Shown: in pieces, positions 45,093 to 54,025 of the stretch | How positions within the stretch are numbered: position 1 is the stretch's first letter | How the letters are laid out: the number at the start of each line of letters is the position of its first letter | From: Spirosoma spitsbergense DSM 19989 | GTDB lineage: Bacteria; Bacteroidota; Bacteroidia; Cytophagales; Spirosomataceae | Direction of reading: 5' to 3' | Assembly: GCF_000374085.1 (NCBI RefSeq) | Contig: NZ_KB893552.1 | Coordinates: forward strand, 1 to 57,640 | Length of the DNA stretch: 57,640 bases | Translations under genes and position numbers: made by a program | The notes under the pieces: generated by a model | Told to the model about the DNA's origin: nothing | Seen by the model: only the letters and a program-made list of their open reading frames with translations | Database searches by the model: none

Positions 45093-47324
45093 TTATAAAA
45101 CCAATAACCCAGCGGCCCGCCAGTCGGCCCAGCCCTCGGTTTGCCGGAATGCCACGAAGCTACCAAGACCAGCTTCCTCAAACAGGGTACCGGCCTGGTG
45201 GATGGTCAGCGGTTCGGGCGCGTTCTGGCTCAGTTGGGGCCAGTGCTGCATGAGCCATTGACCCATCGGCAGGGGGAGGTCCAGCACCAGCTCGTCCTGC
45301 CGACGGGCAAAAGTCAGTTCTGCCTGCTGCACCGCTCTTGCCCGCTGGCCCGCCCGCCGTTCCCGGCGCGGCTGCAACTCCGCCAGCGTGGGCGCGTGCC
45401 CCGGCCATACCACCAGCGCGTGGCTGCGCACCAGGTCTTCGCTCGTATCGGCAATGGCCGTTTCAATGTAATCGGGCGGCACGGTGGTAGGCGGCACCCG
45501 GAAGGTAAACCAGTTGGCCAGCGGCATATCCAGCCCAACATCGTGCATGTAATTGAACAGGGACTTACGTAATCCTTCGGCAAACCGGTCGTGGTCGGCG
45601 CCCAGCGGGTCGGCGTGGTCAAGATCATTATCGGCAAAGGGACCGTCGGCGGGGCCAATGCGCTGCACGTCAAAACCGGCCGGGTGCAGGCCCACCGGGC
45701 TGTGGGCCGTCATGGCAAACCGATGCCAGAAGCCGGACTGTACTACACCGATGCCAAACAACTGCCGCACCATTTCGAGCGAGTCGATGGTTTCCTGCGT
45801 GGTCTGCGTCGGAAAACCGTACATCAGGTAGGCATGCACCATGATGCCGGCGGTGGTGAAATGACCGGCCACGCGGGCCACCTGCGCCACCGTAACCCCT
45901 TTCTTCATCCGCTCCAGCAACCGGTCCGACGCTACTTCCAGCCCACCCGACACGGCAATACAACCCGACAGTTTGAGCAACTGGCACAAATCGGCCGTGA
46001 ACGCTTTTTCGAACCGGATGTTGGTCCACCAGACCACCGTCAGCCCCCGGCGCAGAATTTCCAGGGCCAGGTCCCGCATGAGCGCGGGCGGGGCGGCTTC
46101 GTCCACAAAGTGAAACCCGTTCTGTCCCGTTTGGGCCATAATGGTTTCGATCCGGTCGCAGAGCAGCCCGGCGGTGAGGGGTTCGTAGCGGGCAATGTAG
46201 TCGAGGGAGATGTCGCAGAAGGAACATTTACCCCAGTAACAGCCGTGGGCCAGGGTCAGCTTATTCCAGCGGCCATCGCTCCAGAGCCGGTGCATGGGGT
46301 TGGTTACCTCAATCACCGACAGGTAATCGTTCAGGGGCAAATCGGCATAATCGGGGGTACCGGTATCGCGCTGGGCCACATCCCGGTCGGTGGCACCATT
46401 CTGATACACCACCTGCCCACTTATCCGCATGAATGTCCGTTTCAGGCTGGCGGCTGGCCGCTGGCCGCGCAGGTATTCGAGCAGCGAACGCAGGGGTGCT
46501 TCGCCATCATCCAGACTCACGAAATCCACGTAATCGAACAGGCGCGGTTCACGCAGGCTTCGGAGTTCGGTGTTGGCATAGCCCCCGCCCAGCACCACCC
46601 GAACGGCGGGATACTGTTGTTTCAGGTGCCGCCCGCACAGCAACGCGCCAAATAAATTCCCCGGAAAGGGCACCGTCAGGCAAACCACTGTCGGCTGATA
46701 CTGATCCATTTTCTCATCCAGCAGCTGTAGCAGCGTCTGGCCAACCAGCGTATCGGGCGCGGTAAGGGCAGCGTGTAAGTCATCGAAGTGGGTAGCGGTT
46801 CGGCCCAGCCGTTCGGCGTACCGGCTGAAGCCAAAATGGGGGTCGATGGCATCGGCCAGTAAATCGCCGATGTCCTCCAGATAGAGAGTCGCCAGATGGC
46901 GGGCTTTGTCGTGTAGTCCCATCGTGCCGAAGGCCCAGTCTAGTTCGTCGACTTCGGCAAAACGCGACGCTTCGGGCAGGTAGCTCCGGTCGGCAATGGC
47001 GTGGGCGAGGGTTGGGTTTCGGTGCTGCAAAAACCAGACTGTCGGGTCAATCGTGGCTACGTAATCGGCCCGAAGCCGCAGCATCCGCTGGCTGTTCTCA
47101 CTTAGGGTCGGCACGCCGGAAGCCCTTGCAAACAACGCAGTCAGCCCTTGTTTAGAGAAAAGACGCAGGATCGTTTCAATACCCAGGTCCGCCTGATGCG
47201 CCACTACGGAACCCCCATCAACCAGGGGGAGCGTATTCAGGTATCCTTTCAGATAGGCAGTGGCCGGGTAGGGGGTGTTGAGTTGGGTAAACGGGGGCGT
47301 CAACAGCAGCACGCGAGTGGTCAT
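45093..47324 (-). CDS. B12-binding radical SAM protein
   Basis: The 743-residue protein has an N-terminal half that includes a cobalamin-binding Rossmann region (about 195-300, VVCLTVPFPGNLFGALLCGR and VVLGGGYANTELRSL) and a radical SAM domain from about 350. The cluster motif is Cys362-x4-Cys367-x2-Cys370 (GCYWGKCSFC), one residue longer than the common Cx3Cx2C. The SAM domain continues with FHFVDEAAPPALM, SGGLEVASDRLLERMKKGV and MVHAYLMYGFPTQT. The C-terminal 200 residues are not a known domain. Enzymes of this class methylate or rearrange unreactive carbon atoms; the substrate is unknown. It stands next to a membrane methyltransferase gene with only 26 bases between. Confidence 0.88.
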   Translation of the reverse strand: MTTRVLLLTPPFTQLNTPYPATAYLKGYLNTLPLVDGGSVVAHQADLGIETILRLFSKQGLTALFARASGVPTLSENSQRMLRLRADYVATIDPTVWFLQHRNPTLAHAIADRSYLPEASRFAEVDELDWAFGTMGLHDKARHLATLYLEDIGDLLADAIDPHFGFSRYAERLGRTATHFDDLHAALTAPDTLVGQTLLQLLDEKMDQYQPTVVCLTVPFPGNLFGALLCGRHLKQQYPAVRVVLGGGYANTELRSLREPRLFDYVDFVSLDDGEAPLRSLLEYLRGQRPAASLKRTFMRISGQVVYQNGATDRDVAQRDTGTPDYADLPLNDYLSVIEVTNPMHRLWSDGRWNKLTLAHGCYWGKCSFCDISLDYIARYEPLTAGLLCDRIETIMAQTGQNGFHFVDEAAPPALMRDLALEILRRGLTVVWWTNIRFEKAFTADLCQLLKLSGCIAVSGGLEVASDRLLERMKKGVTVAQVARVAGHFTTAGIMVHAYLMYGFPTQTTQETIDSLEMVRQLFGIGVVQSGFWHRFAMTAHSPVGLHPAGFDVQRIGPADGPFADNDLDHADPLGADHDRFAEGLRKSLFNYMHDVGLDMPLANWFTFRVPPTTVPPDYIETAIADTSEDLVRSHALVVWPGHAPTLAELQPRRERRAGQRARAVQQAELTFARRQDELVLDLPLPMGQWLMQHWPQLSQNAPEPLTIHQAGTLFEEAGLGSFVAFRQTEGWADWRAAGLLVL

Positions 47325-47573
47325 ACGGTAGCCCGGACTGGCATTCCGGGTGTTATTGATACTTCCCCAACGAATACCGCCGGTATATCATTCCGGAGTT
47401 TGCATTCCTGACAGCGTGAATCGTGGGTCAGGCCAGTACATTTGGGTATAGTTCAGCAAGATAACACGCCTGAAACCGTCCGTTTTTGGACGTAAGAACC
47501 AATCGCTTTATCTTACAAAATAGCTTACTTTACGTCGTTGAGAATTGTCAACTACCCCTTCTCCTACTGACTC

Positions 47574-47933
47574 ATGCACAAAAAACTCGTACTACTATTA
47601 CTGCTGGGATTCCTGGGATTGTCAATCGCCAACGCGCAGATTAGGGTAGGGAACGTTAACGTCGACAGCCTGGACATACATTACATTGAACTGATTGGAC
47701 AAAACCGGTCTAATTACGAAGCCAGCATCTGGGTGGACTTCGGACGAGGCTATGAATTGAATAGAGCCGGTGAGTTTTTGAAGCCCATCAATGACCACGA
47801 ACGGGTACGGTTTAAGTCTGTCGTTGACGCGTTGAACTACTTTTACAAAAATGGCTGGGAGGTTATCCAAGCCTATGCTACCGGTGACTATCAGCATTAT
47901 GTGCTTCAGCGGAGAAGCCGAATCAGCAAGTGA
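47574..47933 (+). CDS. Small secreted hypothetical protein
   Basis: The 119-residue protein has a clear signal peptide (LVLLLLLGFLGLSIANAQ, cleavage near 22). A compact domain follows with VDSLDIHYIELIGQNRSNYE, ASIWVDFGRGYELN and NYFYKNGWEVIQAYATGDYQ, ending HYVLQRRSRISK. The mix of strands and one helix plus the aromatic residues suggests a stable fold, but I know no family name. It starts an isolated pair of small secreted genes together with the one at 48037. Function unknown. Confidence 0.6.
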   Translation: MHKKLVLLLLLGFLGLSIANAQIRVGNVNVDSLDIHYIELIGQNRSNYEASIWVDFGRGYELNRAGEFLKPINDHERVRFKSVVDALNYFYKNGWEVIQAYATGDYQHYVLQRRSRISK

Positions 47934-48036
47934 ATCGATACCATTGCATTAACTCTTTATTAATCAGCGCTATAGTACAAAATAAATACGATGGATTATT
48001 TCTATCTTTCAACCGCGTTAAAACCTCAGGCTGATT

Positions 48037-48498
48037 ATGAAAACGACCATTTGTACCTGTCTGCTCTGTCTAATAGCTTTGGTTGGCCATGCCCAATCAA
48101 AGCCCACCCGAATTTACATTGTTAAGAATGGAGCTAACACATTAGCCGCACTCCAGTTCTATACTACCCTCAATCCTGACTTGCTAATCAAAGTAAAAAA
48201 CAATGGGTACGTGTTGATTGAAACGAATGCGGATAGCCTGGGGGTTTTTAAAGAAACTTCCTACTCTGAGGAGTACCAGACTCCCGCCAAGAAGCAGAAA
48301 CCAACGTTCATAAAACTTGAACACGGTGAAACCTATTATTTTAAAGTCGGTCCTGCCATCTATAATCAGCATTTGGACGTGGAAGAAATGACAGAACGCG
48401 CTTTTAAACTTTACATCGGTCTGAATGATTTGACAGATAATCTGAAGAAATACGTTCTGAACAGTTCGAAATCAGACGCATCAGGGAATCCCAATTAA
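48037..48498 (+). CDS. Small secreted hypothetical protein
   Basis: The 153-residue protein has a signal peptide (CLLCLIALVGHAQ, cleavage near 19). Its mature part has RIYIVKNGANTLAALQFYTT, VKNNGYVLIETNADSLGVFK and IKLEHGETYYFKVGP, which suggests a beta-rich domain of the DUF2846 kind, although the similarity is loose. The C-terminal 50 residues are helical. It follows the gene at 47574 on the same strand with a 103-base gap. I do not recognise a confirmed function. Confidence 0.55.
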   Translation: MKTTICTCLLCLIALVGHAQSKPTRIYIVKNGANTLAALQFYTTLNPDLLIKVKNNGYVLIETNADSLGVFKETSYSEEYQTPAKKQKPTFIKLEHGETYYFKVGPAIYNQHLDVEEMTERAFKLYIGLNDLTDNLKKYVLNSSKSDASGNPN

Positions 48499-48680
48499 TC
48501 CACAGGCTAACCTTGCGAATATAAGTCTGATGTATTGGAAATCTGTGTGCGTTACTTTTGGGAAAGTAAGCTAAAGTTATCGTCTGAAGGCAGGAGATTC
48601 CTTTTTGCCGAGTGGCACATCACCTTGTTCCTGCGAAAGGGAAAATCCTGGGCAGGCATGGGCTGATTCCTCCTAACCCG

Positions 48681-50009
48681 TCACTCCACGAGTTTGTGAT
48701 TAACTTCTACATTTTTAAGCGTAAACCCGTTGACCAGCTTTTTATCGATAGCCGCATTTTTACTGTCGACTACGAAGTTTTCGAACGTAAAATTAGACAG
48801 CCGGTCGTGTTCCGAAATGGCAACGTCGAAGAACGTATCGCAGCTAAGCTTTATGTTTTTTAGACTCACATGGTCGCAGTAGGAAAGTGGCACATCCGGA
48901 CGGCCCTGTAAATCAAAAAACTGCGTCCAGGGCTTCACGTACAGCAGGCTATGCGCCTGACCCGTTATGTTTTCGACCGAAATGTATTCATACAGCTGCG
49001 GAGTATCGGGCCGCATCTTTAGCCATAACACCCGGCTGGCCTCGCTGACATGGCAGTTGCGCATAACGATGTTTCGGTTATGAACCGCTTCACTGCCGCA
49101 GGTTAGCGCCGAATGGCAAAAGCCAAATTCGCAGTCTTCGATGATGATATTGGTATTGGCTCCGTTATTGGGTACCCGGTCGGCCCAGGGCCCTTTGCCC
49201 CCTTTGAGGGCAATCGCGTCATCATTGACCGACATATAGCAGCCCTTAATGAGTACGTTGGCACAGGCATCAATATCTATGGCATCCGTACTGGGTGCTT
49301 TCACGGGCTGGTAAGGTGAATAGATGTGTACGTTCAGCACTTTCACGTTCTGACACTGGTAGTAGTGACTTGTCCAGAAACCCGAATTATGCAGTTTCAC
49401 GTCCTGAACCTGTACGTTGTTGCATTTCCAGATAAAGACCAGCCGGGGTCGGGAAACCTCCAGATTCGTACAGTTGGGGTTTTCTTTACGTCTGGCCCAG
49501 AATGCCTCCCAGAAACGAAGCCCATTGCCATCAATCGTCCCTTTTCCCGAAATCGTGAAGCCATCGACCTGATAGGCATTAACCAGAGCCGCGAAGTAAT
49601 CCAGACTCTGACCTTCCATGCGGGAGGGCAATTTCGGGTAGTCGGCAATATTGTCAGAGCCTTTCAGAACGGCCCCCTCCGCTACGTGTAAGTGCGTTTT
49701 GGGCTTGAAAAATAACGCCCCGCTCCTAAACGTACCTTTCGGAACCACAATGACACCCCCGCCCTTTTGGGCTGCCAGATCAATGACTTTTTGTATCGCG
49801 TCGGTCTGGACGAGGGTACTGTCTGATTTTACGCCAAAGTCCGTAATTACATAAGCATTTCCCAGTTGGGCAAGGGGTATTTTCTGATTTTTTGTAAACC
49901 AGCTACTAATCGGACTTCCATCGGGGAACGACCCTTTTACCGCGTTTTGCGCACTAAGTTTTGCACTTAGTACCACCATACAAACCAGTACAACTACTAT
50001 TGTTTTCAT
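48681..50009 (-). CDS. Glycoside hydrolase family 28 (polygalacturonase-like)
   Basis: The 442-residue secreted protein has a signal peptide (VVLVCMVVLSAKLSAQ) and a right-handed beta-helix. The GH28 site is recognisable as PSTDAIDIDACANVLIKG, MSVNDDAIALKGGKGPWADR, the segment FGFCHSALTCGSEAVHN in place of the usual GH turn, and the basic LWLKMRPD. The N-terminal start ITDFGVKSDSTLVQTDAIQK is the common beginning of these enzymes. It probably cleaves pectin-derived galacturonans or rhamnogalacturonan. No SusC/D pair is near it, so it is not part of a classic utilisation locus in this window. It is monocistronic. Confidence 0.9.
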   Translation of the reverse strand: MKTIVVVLVCMVVLSAKLSAQNAVKGSFPDGSPISSWFTKNQKIPLAQLGNAYVITDFGVKSDSTLVQTDAIQKVIDLAAQKGGGVIVVPKGTFRSGALFFKPKTHLHVAEGAVLKGSDNIADYPKLPSRMEGQSLDYFAALVNAYQVDGFTISGKGTIDGNGLRFWEAFWARRKENPNCTNLEVSRPRLVFIWKCNNVQVQDVKLHNSGFWTSHYYQCQNVKVLNVHIYSPYQPVKAPSTDAIDIDACANVLIKGCYMSVNDDAIALKGGKGPWADRVPNNGANTNIIIEDCEFGFCHSALTCGSEAVHNRNIVMRNCHVSEASRVLWLKMRPDTPQLYEYISVENITGQAHSLLYVKPWTQFFDLQGRPDVPLSYCDHVSLKNIKLSCDTFFDVAISEHDRLSNFTFENFVVDSKNAAIDKKLVNGFTLKNVEVNHKLVE

Positions 50010-50252
50010 ATCGAATACATTCTACCCCCACAATTTCCTATTACGTGAGAGAGCATTGCTTACCGAATTCCATGGCTTACGGGCGACACTTACACCTACT
50101 ATAACAATAGTATCCTCCTGATGCTGGGAAACCCCGTTGCACTCCGCCTGAAGGAGTAAGTCATTTGATTAGCTTTTGTACTCCAATTGGTGGAACCGTT
50201 CGTTCGAGAATCCACCTCACAAACCAGTTTCATGGGCATAAACCAACCCCCA

Positions 50253-52721
50253 TCAGAACGGGATAATGACCTTCATGCTAGTGTTGCGCCCCTGGTTGTA
50301 GATACCAAAGCGGCCCGTTGGCGAAGCCGTGTAATACTCGAAATACTTCAACCGGTTCAGGTTCGACTGGTAAGCCGTGTCGAACAGGTTATCGACCTGA
50401 AAAAACAGTTGAAACAGGGCTTTTTCTTTCCGATTGTTCACCGTTGCCCCGCAGCCAACACCAAAAAGGGAGTAGCCGGGCGTGGCCGTTTCGGTATTAT
50501 CGACTCCGTAAAATTTATTCTGAGCACCATAGTAATCAACGTCGGCACGGACGTAAATTCCCGACAACCGGCCCACCGGTTCGCTAAAGGAGGCCCGGAT
50601 TTCGGAGCGGCCGTGCAGGGGTGGGATGAAAGGCAGGTAGCGGGCGGCATCGCCTTCCAGGGCAATCAGTTTGTCATTCAGGTTCAGCCCCCGGATAAAC
50701 GCCAGACTATTATTGACCGCCAGCCACTTTACCTTTTGCGGATGCAGGTTCACGCTGAACTCAGCCCCGTACAACTGCGCTTTCGACTGTTGGTATTTGT
50801 ACGTAAAGTTACCCGGTACAATTACGACCGGATTACCCGCATCGTCGTACAAGCGGGCCTGGTAGATGTAGTTGTCAATGGTATTATTGAATACCTCAAC
50901 GCTTAGGTCCACTTCCTTCAGATAAGCCATGAAGGCAATATCCGTTTGCAGACTGAATTCAGGGTTGAAGTCCCGGTTCCCCTGGTACACAATGTGTGCG
51001 CCGGGGTCAAGGCCATTTGAGCCAACTTCAGTGCTATTGGGAGCACGATACCCGCGAGACAGGTTGGCCTTGATCAGCAGTCGTTCGGAGAGATTATAGG
51101 TAGCCCCCAGGCTACCCGAAATGCCGGTAAATGAGCGTTGGTAGGCCGGAAACTGAAGTGATGCGCTAGTATCAGTGGGTACGTTAACGAGTTGATTAAA
51201 TTCCGTTTTCGGGTTATACTGCACGTACTGATCGGCCCAGTTGTACCGGCGTGAATCGTACCGAATACCCCCACTGATGTCAAGTTTACCGAGCGATTTT
51301 TTAACGAACAGAAACGAGCCGATGTCCAGAAGCTGATAATCAGGAATGGGAAAATCGGTGCCCTGTACATTCTTATTGGTCTGATACATCCCGTTCAGCC
51401 CTAGGGTCGCTTCCAGTCCGTTCCAGGTGGGGAAGTTGTATTTAAGGTCGTAATTGTAGGTGTTGAGCTGCACGTACAGGCCGGGCTGATTGGGCACAGT
51501 GGGGTGGTTATACTCCCGCCGAATGCTTTGCTGAAACCCGATGGTAGCCGTCAGATCACTCTTGCCAATAATAAGATGATTCCGGGTAAACAGGCGGTAG
51601 TGCTGAATGTGCTGGTGCAATGGATTGATGCGATACGTCCGCAAATCGCCGGCCGGTACAATTGGCCGGTCTTTGATATCATCTTCCTCATTTTCGAGCA
51701 CCTGACGCGTAAACCGGCGGGTCAGCGAGTCGCGGCTACCGTCAGGAATTTCCTGCAAATTGTCATACAGCGTGGCGTAGAGGTAGGTAGATCCCCATTT
51801 TTTTTCCACGCCCGTCATGGCCGACAGATTCAGTTCGTTGAACGCCGTGCCATACACCCGCCCATCCACGCTGTTTTTGTAGGCAGTAGCCATTTTCCGG
51901 GATACGCGGAACGAACCCTTCCAGCCATTCCTGTTGTAAGCAGCCCCCGCCGACAGGCCAATCATACCGTTATTGGTGTGGTACTCGCTGATCAGATCCC
52001 CTTTGAGTTTACCTTCCGGCCCTTTGGGAATGTACGGAATAAAGTTGATGACCCCGGCCACGGCATCGGAGCCATAAATAAGACTGGCCGGCCCTTTTAC
52101 CACTTCGGCCCGCTCTACGCCGTATTGATCGACTTCAATACCATGCTCATCACCCCACTGCTGCCCCTCCTGCCGAACACCGCTATACATGGTCAGCACG
52201 CGGTTGTAGCCCAGTCCGCGAATAAATGGTTTCGATACATTGGGTCCTGTCGTTACCGCACTCATACCGGGAACGCCCTTCAGCACCGCATCAATGATGT
52301 TATTGTTGACGTTGTAATTCATTTCCTTCCGGTTCATTACCGCAATCGCCACCGGGCTTTTGCGCAGTTCGGTAGCCCGGGAAACGCCCGTTACTACCAC
52401 TTCGCTAAGCGTTGTATTGGTCGATGCCAGATCAATAGTAAGGTTCAGGGGGTTATCGGAACGAATGTCGATAGTCCGGGTGTAGGGTTGAAAACCGATG
52501 GCTGATGCCTGTAGTACGTAGCGGCCATCGGGCAAATTCGTCAGCGAGAAACGCCCGGCACTGTCGGCCTGAGTACCGTGAACAGTTTTAGCCAGTGCCA
52601 CCGAAGCAAACTCCACTGGTTTGCCATCCGATCGGATAATACCAGACACCCTGTTGGTCTGGGCATTGACGACGGTTATTGTGGCTAATGAAACAGCCAG
52701 CAGGAAGGTAAATAACTTCAT
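50253..52721 (-). CDS. TonB-dependent outer-membrane receptor, metal-uptake type
   Basis: The 822-residue receptor has a signal peptide (LLAVSLATITVVNAQ), a CarboxypepD-regulatory-like domain (about 24-100), a plug (about 120-230; GVRQEGQQWGDEHGIEVDQY, and VKGPASLIYGSDAVAGVINF) and a 22-strand barrel ending in RNTSMKVIIPF. Receptors with this GQQWGDEHG plug sequence are usually metal or siderophore receptors. A perfect TTTAGA-N4-TCTAAA palindrome 201 bases upstream of the start resembles DtxR/MntR-family operators, so iron or manganese repression is likely. The ligand remains inferred. Confidence 0.9.
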   Translation of the reverse strand: MKLFTFLLAVSLATITVVNAQTNRVSGIIRSDGKPVEFASVALAKTVHGTQADSAGRFSLTNLPDGRYVLQASAIGFQPYTRTIDIRSDNPLNLTIDLASTNTTLSEVVVTGVSRATELRKSPVAIAVMNRKEMNYNVNNNIIDAVLKGVPGMSAVTTGPNVSKPFIRGLGYNRVLTMYSGVRQEGQQWGDEHGIEVDQYGVERAEVVKGPASLIYGSDAVAGVINFIPYIPKGPEGKLKGDLISEYHTNNGMIGLSAGAAYNRNGWKGSFRVSRKMATAYKNSVDGRVYGTAFNELNLSAMTGVEKKWGSTYLYATLYDNLQEIPDGSRDSLTRRFTRQVLENEEDDIKDRPIVPAGDLRTYRINPLHQHIQHYRLFTRNHLIIGKSDLTATIGFQQSIRREYNHPTVPNQPGLYVQLNTYNYDLKYNFPTWNGLEATLGLNGMYQTNKNVQGTDFPIPDYQLLDIGSFLFVKKSLGKLDISGGIRYDSRRYNWADQYVQYNPKTEFNQLVNVPTDTSASLQFPAYQRSFTGISGSLGATYNLSERLLIKANLSRGYRAPNSTEVGSNGLDPGAHIVYQGNRDFNPEFSLQTDIAFMAYLKEVDLSVEVFNNTIDNYIYQARLYDDAGNPVVIVPGNFTYKYQQSKAQLYGAEFSVNLHPQKVKWLAVNNSLAFIRGLNLNDKLIALEGDAARYLPFIPPLHGRSEIRASFSEPVGRLSGIYVRADVDYYGAQNKFYGVDNTETATPGYSLFGVGCGATVNNRKEKALFQLFFQVDNLFDTAYQSNLNRLKYFEYYTASPTGRFGIYNQGRNTSMKVIIPF

Positions 52722-52922
52722 AAATTCTGCGGTAAAACAGGATGCTTTACTACCCTATTCGGTTTTGCGTGTTGCTGATTGAAACACCCTGGGTTCCGAT
52801 TCAGGTAAACCTCAGTTAATGAATAAAATACCATACAATGGACAGACCTAAGCAACTAGGTCCTCAATCGCTCCATAAACGATGTATCCTTATGCCAATA
52901 GAACAGTCTACAAAAATAAAAG

Positions 52923-52938
52923 TTTAGACAAATCTAAA
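52923..52938 (-). promoter_or_regulatory. DtxR/MntR-like palindrome upstream of the TonB receptor
   Basis: TTTAGACAAATCTAAA is a perfect inverted repeat (TTTAGA-N4-TCTAAA) of the length and composition seen in metal-responsive DtxR/MntR family operators. It lies 201 bases ahead of the receptor start in an AT-rich stretch. The regulator is not encoded here. Confidence 0.5.
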
Positions 52939-52970
52939 AATATTTTTCTTATCGGCAAAATCCAGTAAAA

Positions 52971-53002
52971 AAGGCGGTGCTGTTCTAAAACAACACCGCC
53001 TT
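52971..53002 (-). terminator. Terminator of the lipoprotein gene
   Basis: A 14-bp stem with one mismatch (52971-52984 with 52989-53002) and a 4-base loop is followed on the minus strand by TTTTTTAC. It lies 36 bases after the lipoprotein stop. Confidence 0.85.
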
Positions 53003-53037
53003 CCCTAACCAGTAAATCTGGTCTACTCAATGATTGC

Positions 53038-53448
53038 TTACTTGGTGGTCAGAATGATCTGCCCTTCCGGCACTTGCCTGTCAACGCCTTCCTCGGCCGT
53101 GATAAATACCCGTGTGGGTTCGGTTACGGATGTAGCAGTCAAACTAGCCTTGAGCGAACTGGAAAGCATACCCGAACCGGGGCTTAACTGACCCAGTTTC
53201 TTCACCGCATTCCGGCCATCTTCCATCCAGACGACATAGGCTTCGTGGGGTGGCGTAAGGCTTTTAGGTTCGGCCAGATTCTTCACATCCAGATTCAGAA
53301 CGTAGTTGTTGTTGTTATCCTTTTTCACCTTTACTTCACCGGTTGCCGCCGGGACGATGGCCGACGTCAGGAATTTCATATTCGTCGCGCATGAACTTAG
53401 GGTAAAGGCCAGCAGACAAAAAATAGCGATTGGTTTAATTGTTTTCAT
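53038..53448 (-). CDS. Small lipoprotein of unknown function
   Basis: The 136-residue protein has a lipoprotein signal (IAIFCLLAFTLSSC), with Cys19 as the lipidated residue. The mature part is one beta-sandwich-like domain with TGEVKVKKDNNNNYVLNLDV, YVVWMEDGRNAVKKLGQLSP and PTRVFITAEE. The asparagine-rich KKDNNNNY turn is notable. It lies between the TonB receptor and DUF1622 genes on the same strand but has its own terminator. The function is unknown; such lipoproteins often act in envelope maintenance. Confidence 0.75.
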   Translation of the reverse strand: MKTIKPIAIFCLLAFTLSSCATNMKFLTSAIVPAATGEVKVKKDNNNNYVLNLDVKNLAEPKSLTPPHEAYVVWMEDGRNAVKKLGQLSPGSGMLSSSLKASLTATSVTEPTRVFITAEEGVDRQVPEGQIILTTK

Positions 53449-53607
53449 AGGATTAGAATGATTGTTACTTAATTAACCGTCAAACTGACAGAGAGTTTTG
53501 CCATGACACACTCCAAGTGGCATTTGACGAAAATAAACACCAACCCTGAACGACGTTTACCATCTCTTGGTGCTGCTATACTGCTACAGGCATGGGCGGT
53601 CATCACC

Positions 53608-54003
53608 CTATTTGCCAGCGGTATTTGTACGAATACCGTCCCGCTGCTCGGCATTACGCAACTCCCGTTCAAGGAAATAGTTAAGCGCTGTTCGGAGTAC
53701 GGCAATGGCGGCCAGCAAACCAACATCGTTCCAGTTGGGTGCTACGGCCGTTTTAAGAATATCGGCGCCTAATTCAAGTTCCAGGGCCAGGGCCAGCGAC
53801 CGACCCAGCGTTAGCCGGATCTCTTCTTTGGGCACCATCAGGCTCCTTCCCGCTTCGGCGGAGCGCAGTTCCCGGCGAATGGCGAGGAGAGCAGCCATAA
53901 AATTCCATAAGGCACGCAGGGAGGCCAGCGCGATAACAATAGCCGCTCCGGCTTCAATCCAGCGGGCCAGAGACAGCGTAACGGTTTTGATTATCTCTTC
54001 CAT
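53608..54003 (-). CDS. DUF1622 family membrane protein
   Basis: The 131-residue protein has the DUF1622 pattern: an N-terminal helix (WIEAGAAIVIALASLRALWN), a basic amphipathic stretch with RRELRSAEAGRSLMVPKEEI, then RLTLGRSLALALELELGADI and a second hydrophobic helix (VGLLAAIAVLRTALNYFLER) ending at the ELRNAEQR motif. The family is small and of unknown function. It ends the stretch following DUF2254, 22 bases away on the same strand, so the two are probably translated from one message and may act together in the membrane. Confidence 0.85.
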   Translation of the reverse strand: MEEIIKTVTLSLARWIEAGAAIVIALASLRALWNFMAALLAIRRELRSAEAGRSLMVPKEEIRLTLGRSLALALELELGADILKTAVAPNWNDVGLLAAIAVLRTALNYFLERELRNAEQRDGIRTNTAGK

Positions 54004-54025
54004 CCTCTTGACCTCCCCCTACCGG

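Larger units (their letters stand above)
52722..53037. other. Intergenic region with metal-type operator and terminator
   Basis: This 316-base gap between the TonB receptor start and the lipoprotein end holds the palindrome at 52923-52938, an AT-rich segment around 52905-52950 likely to contain the receptor promoter, and the terminator of the minus-strand lipoprotein gene at 52971-53002. Nothing else stands out. Confidence 0.55.

Noticed and set aside
45591..46655. 354-residue plus-strand open frame
   Set aside because: Antisense shadow of the radical SAM gene; the composition reflects the codon bias of the opposite strand.
51504..52505. 333-residue plus-strand open frame
   Set aside because: Antisense shadow of the TonB receptor gene, whose plug and barrel motifs on the minus strand are unmistakable.
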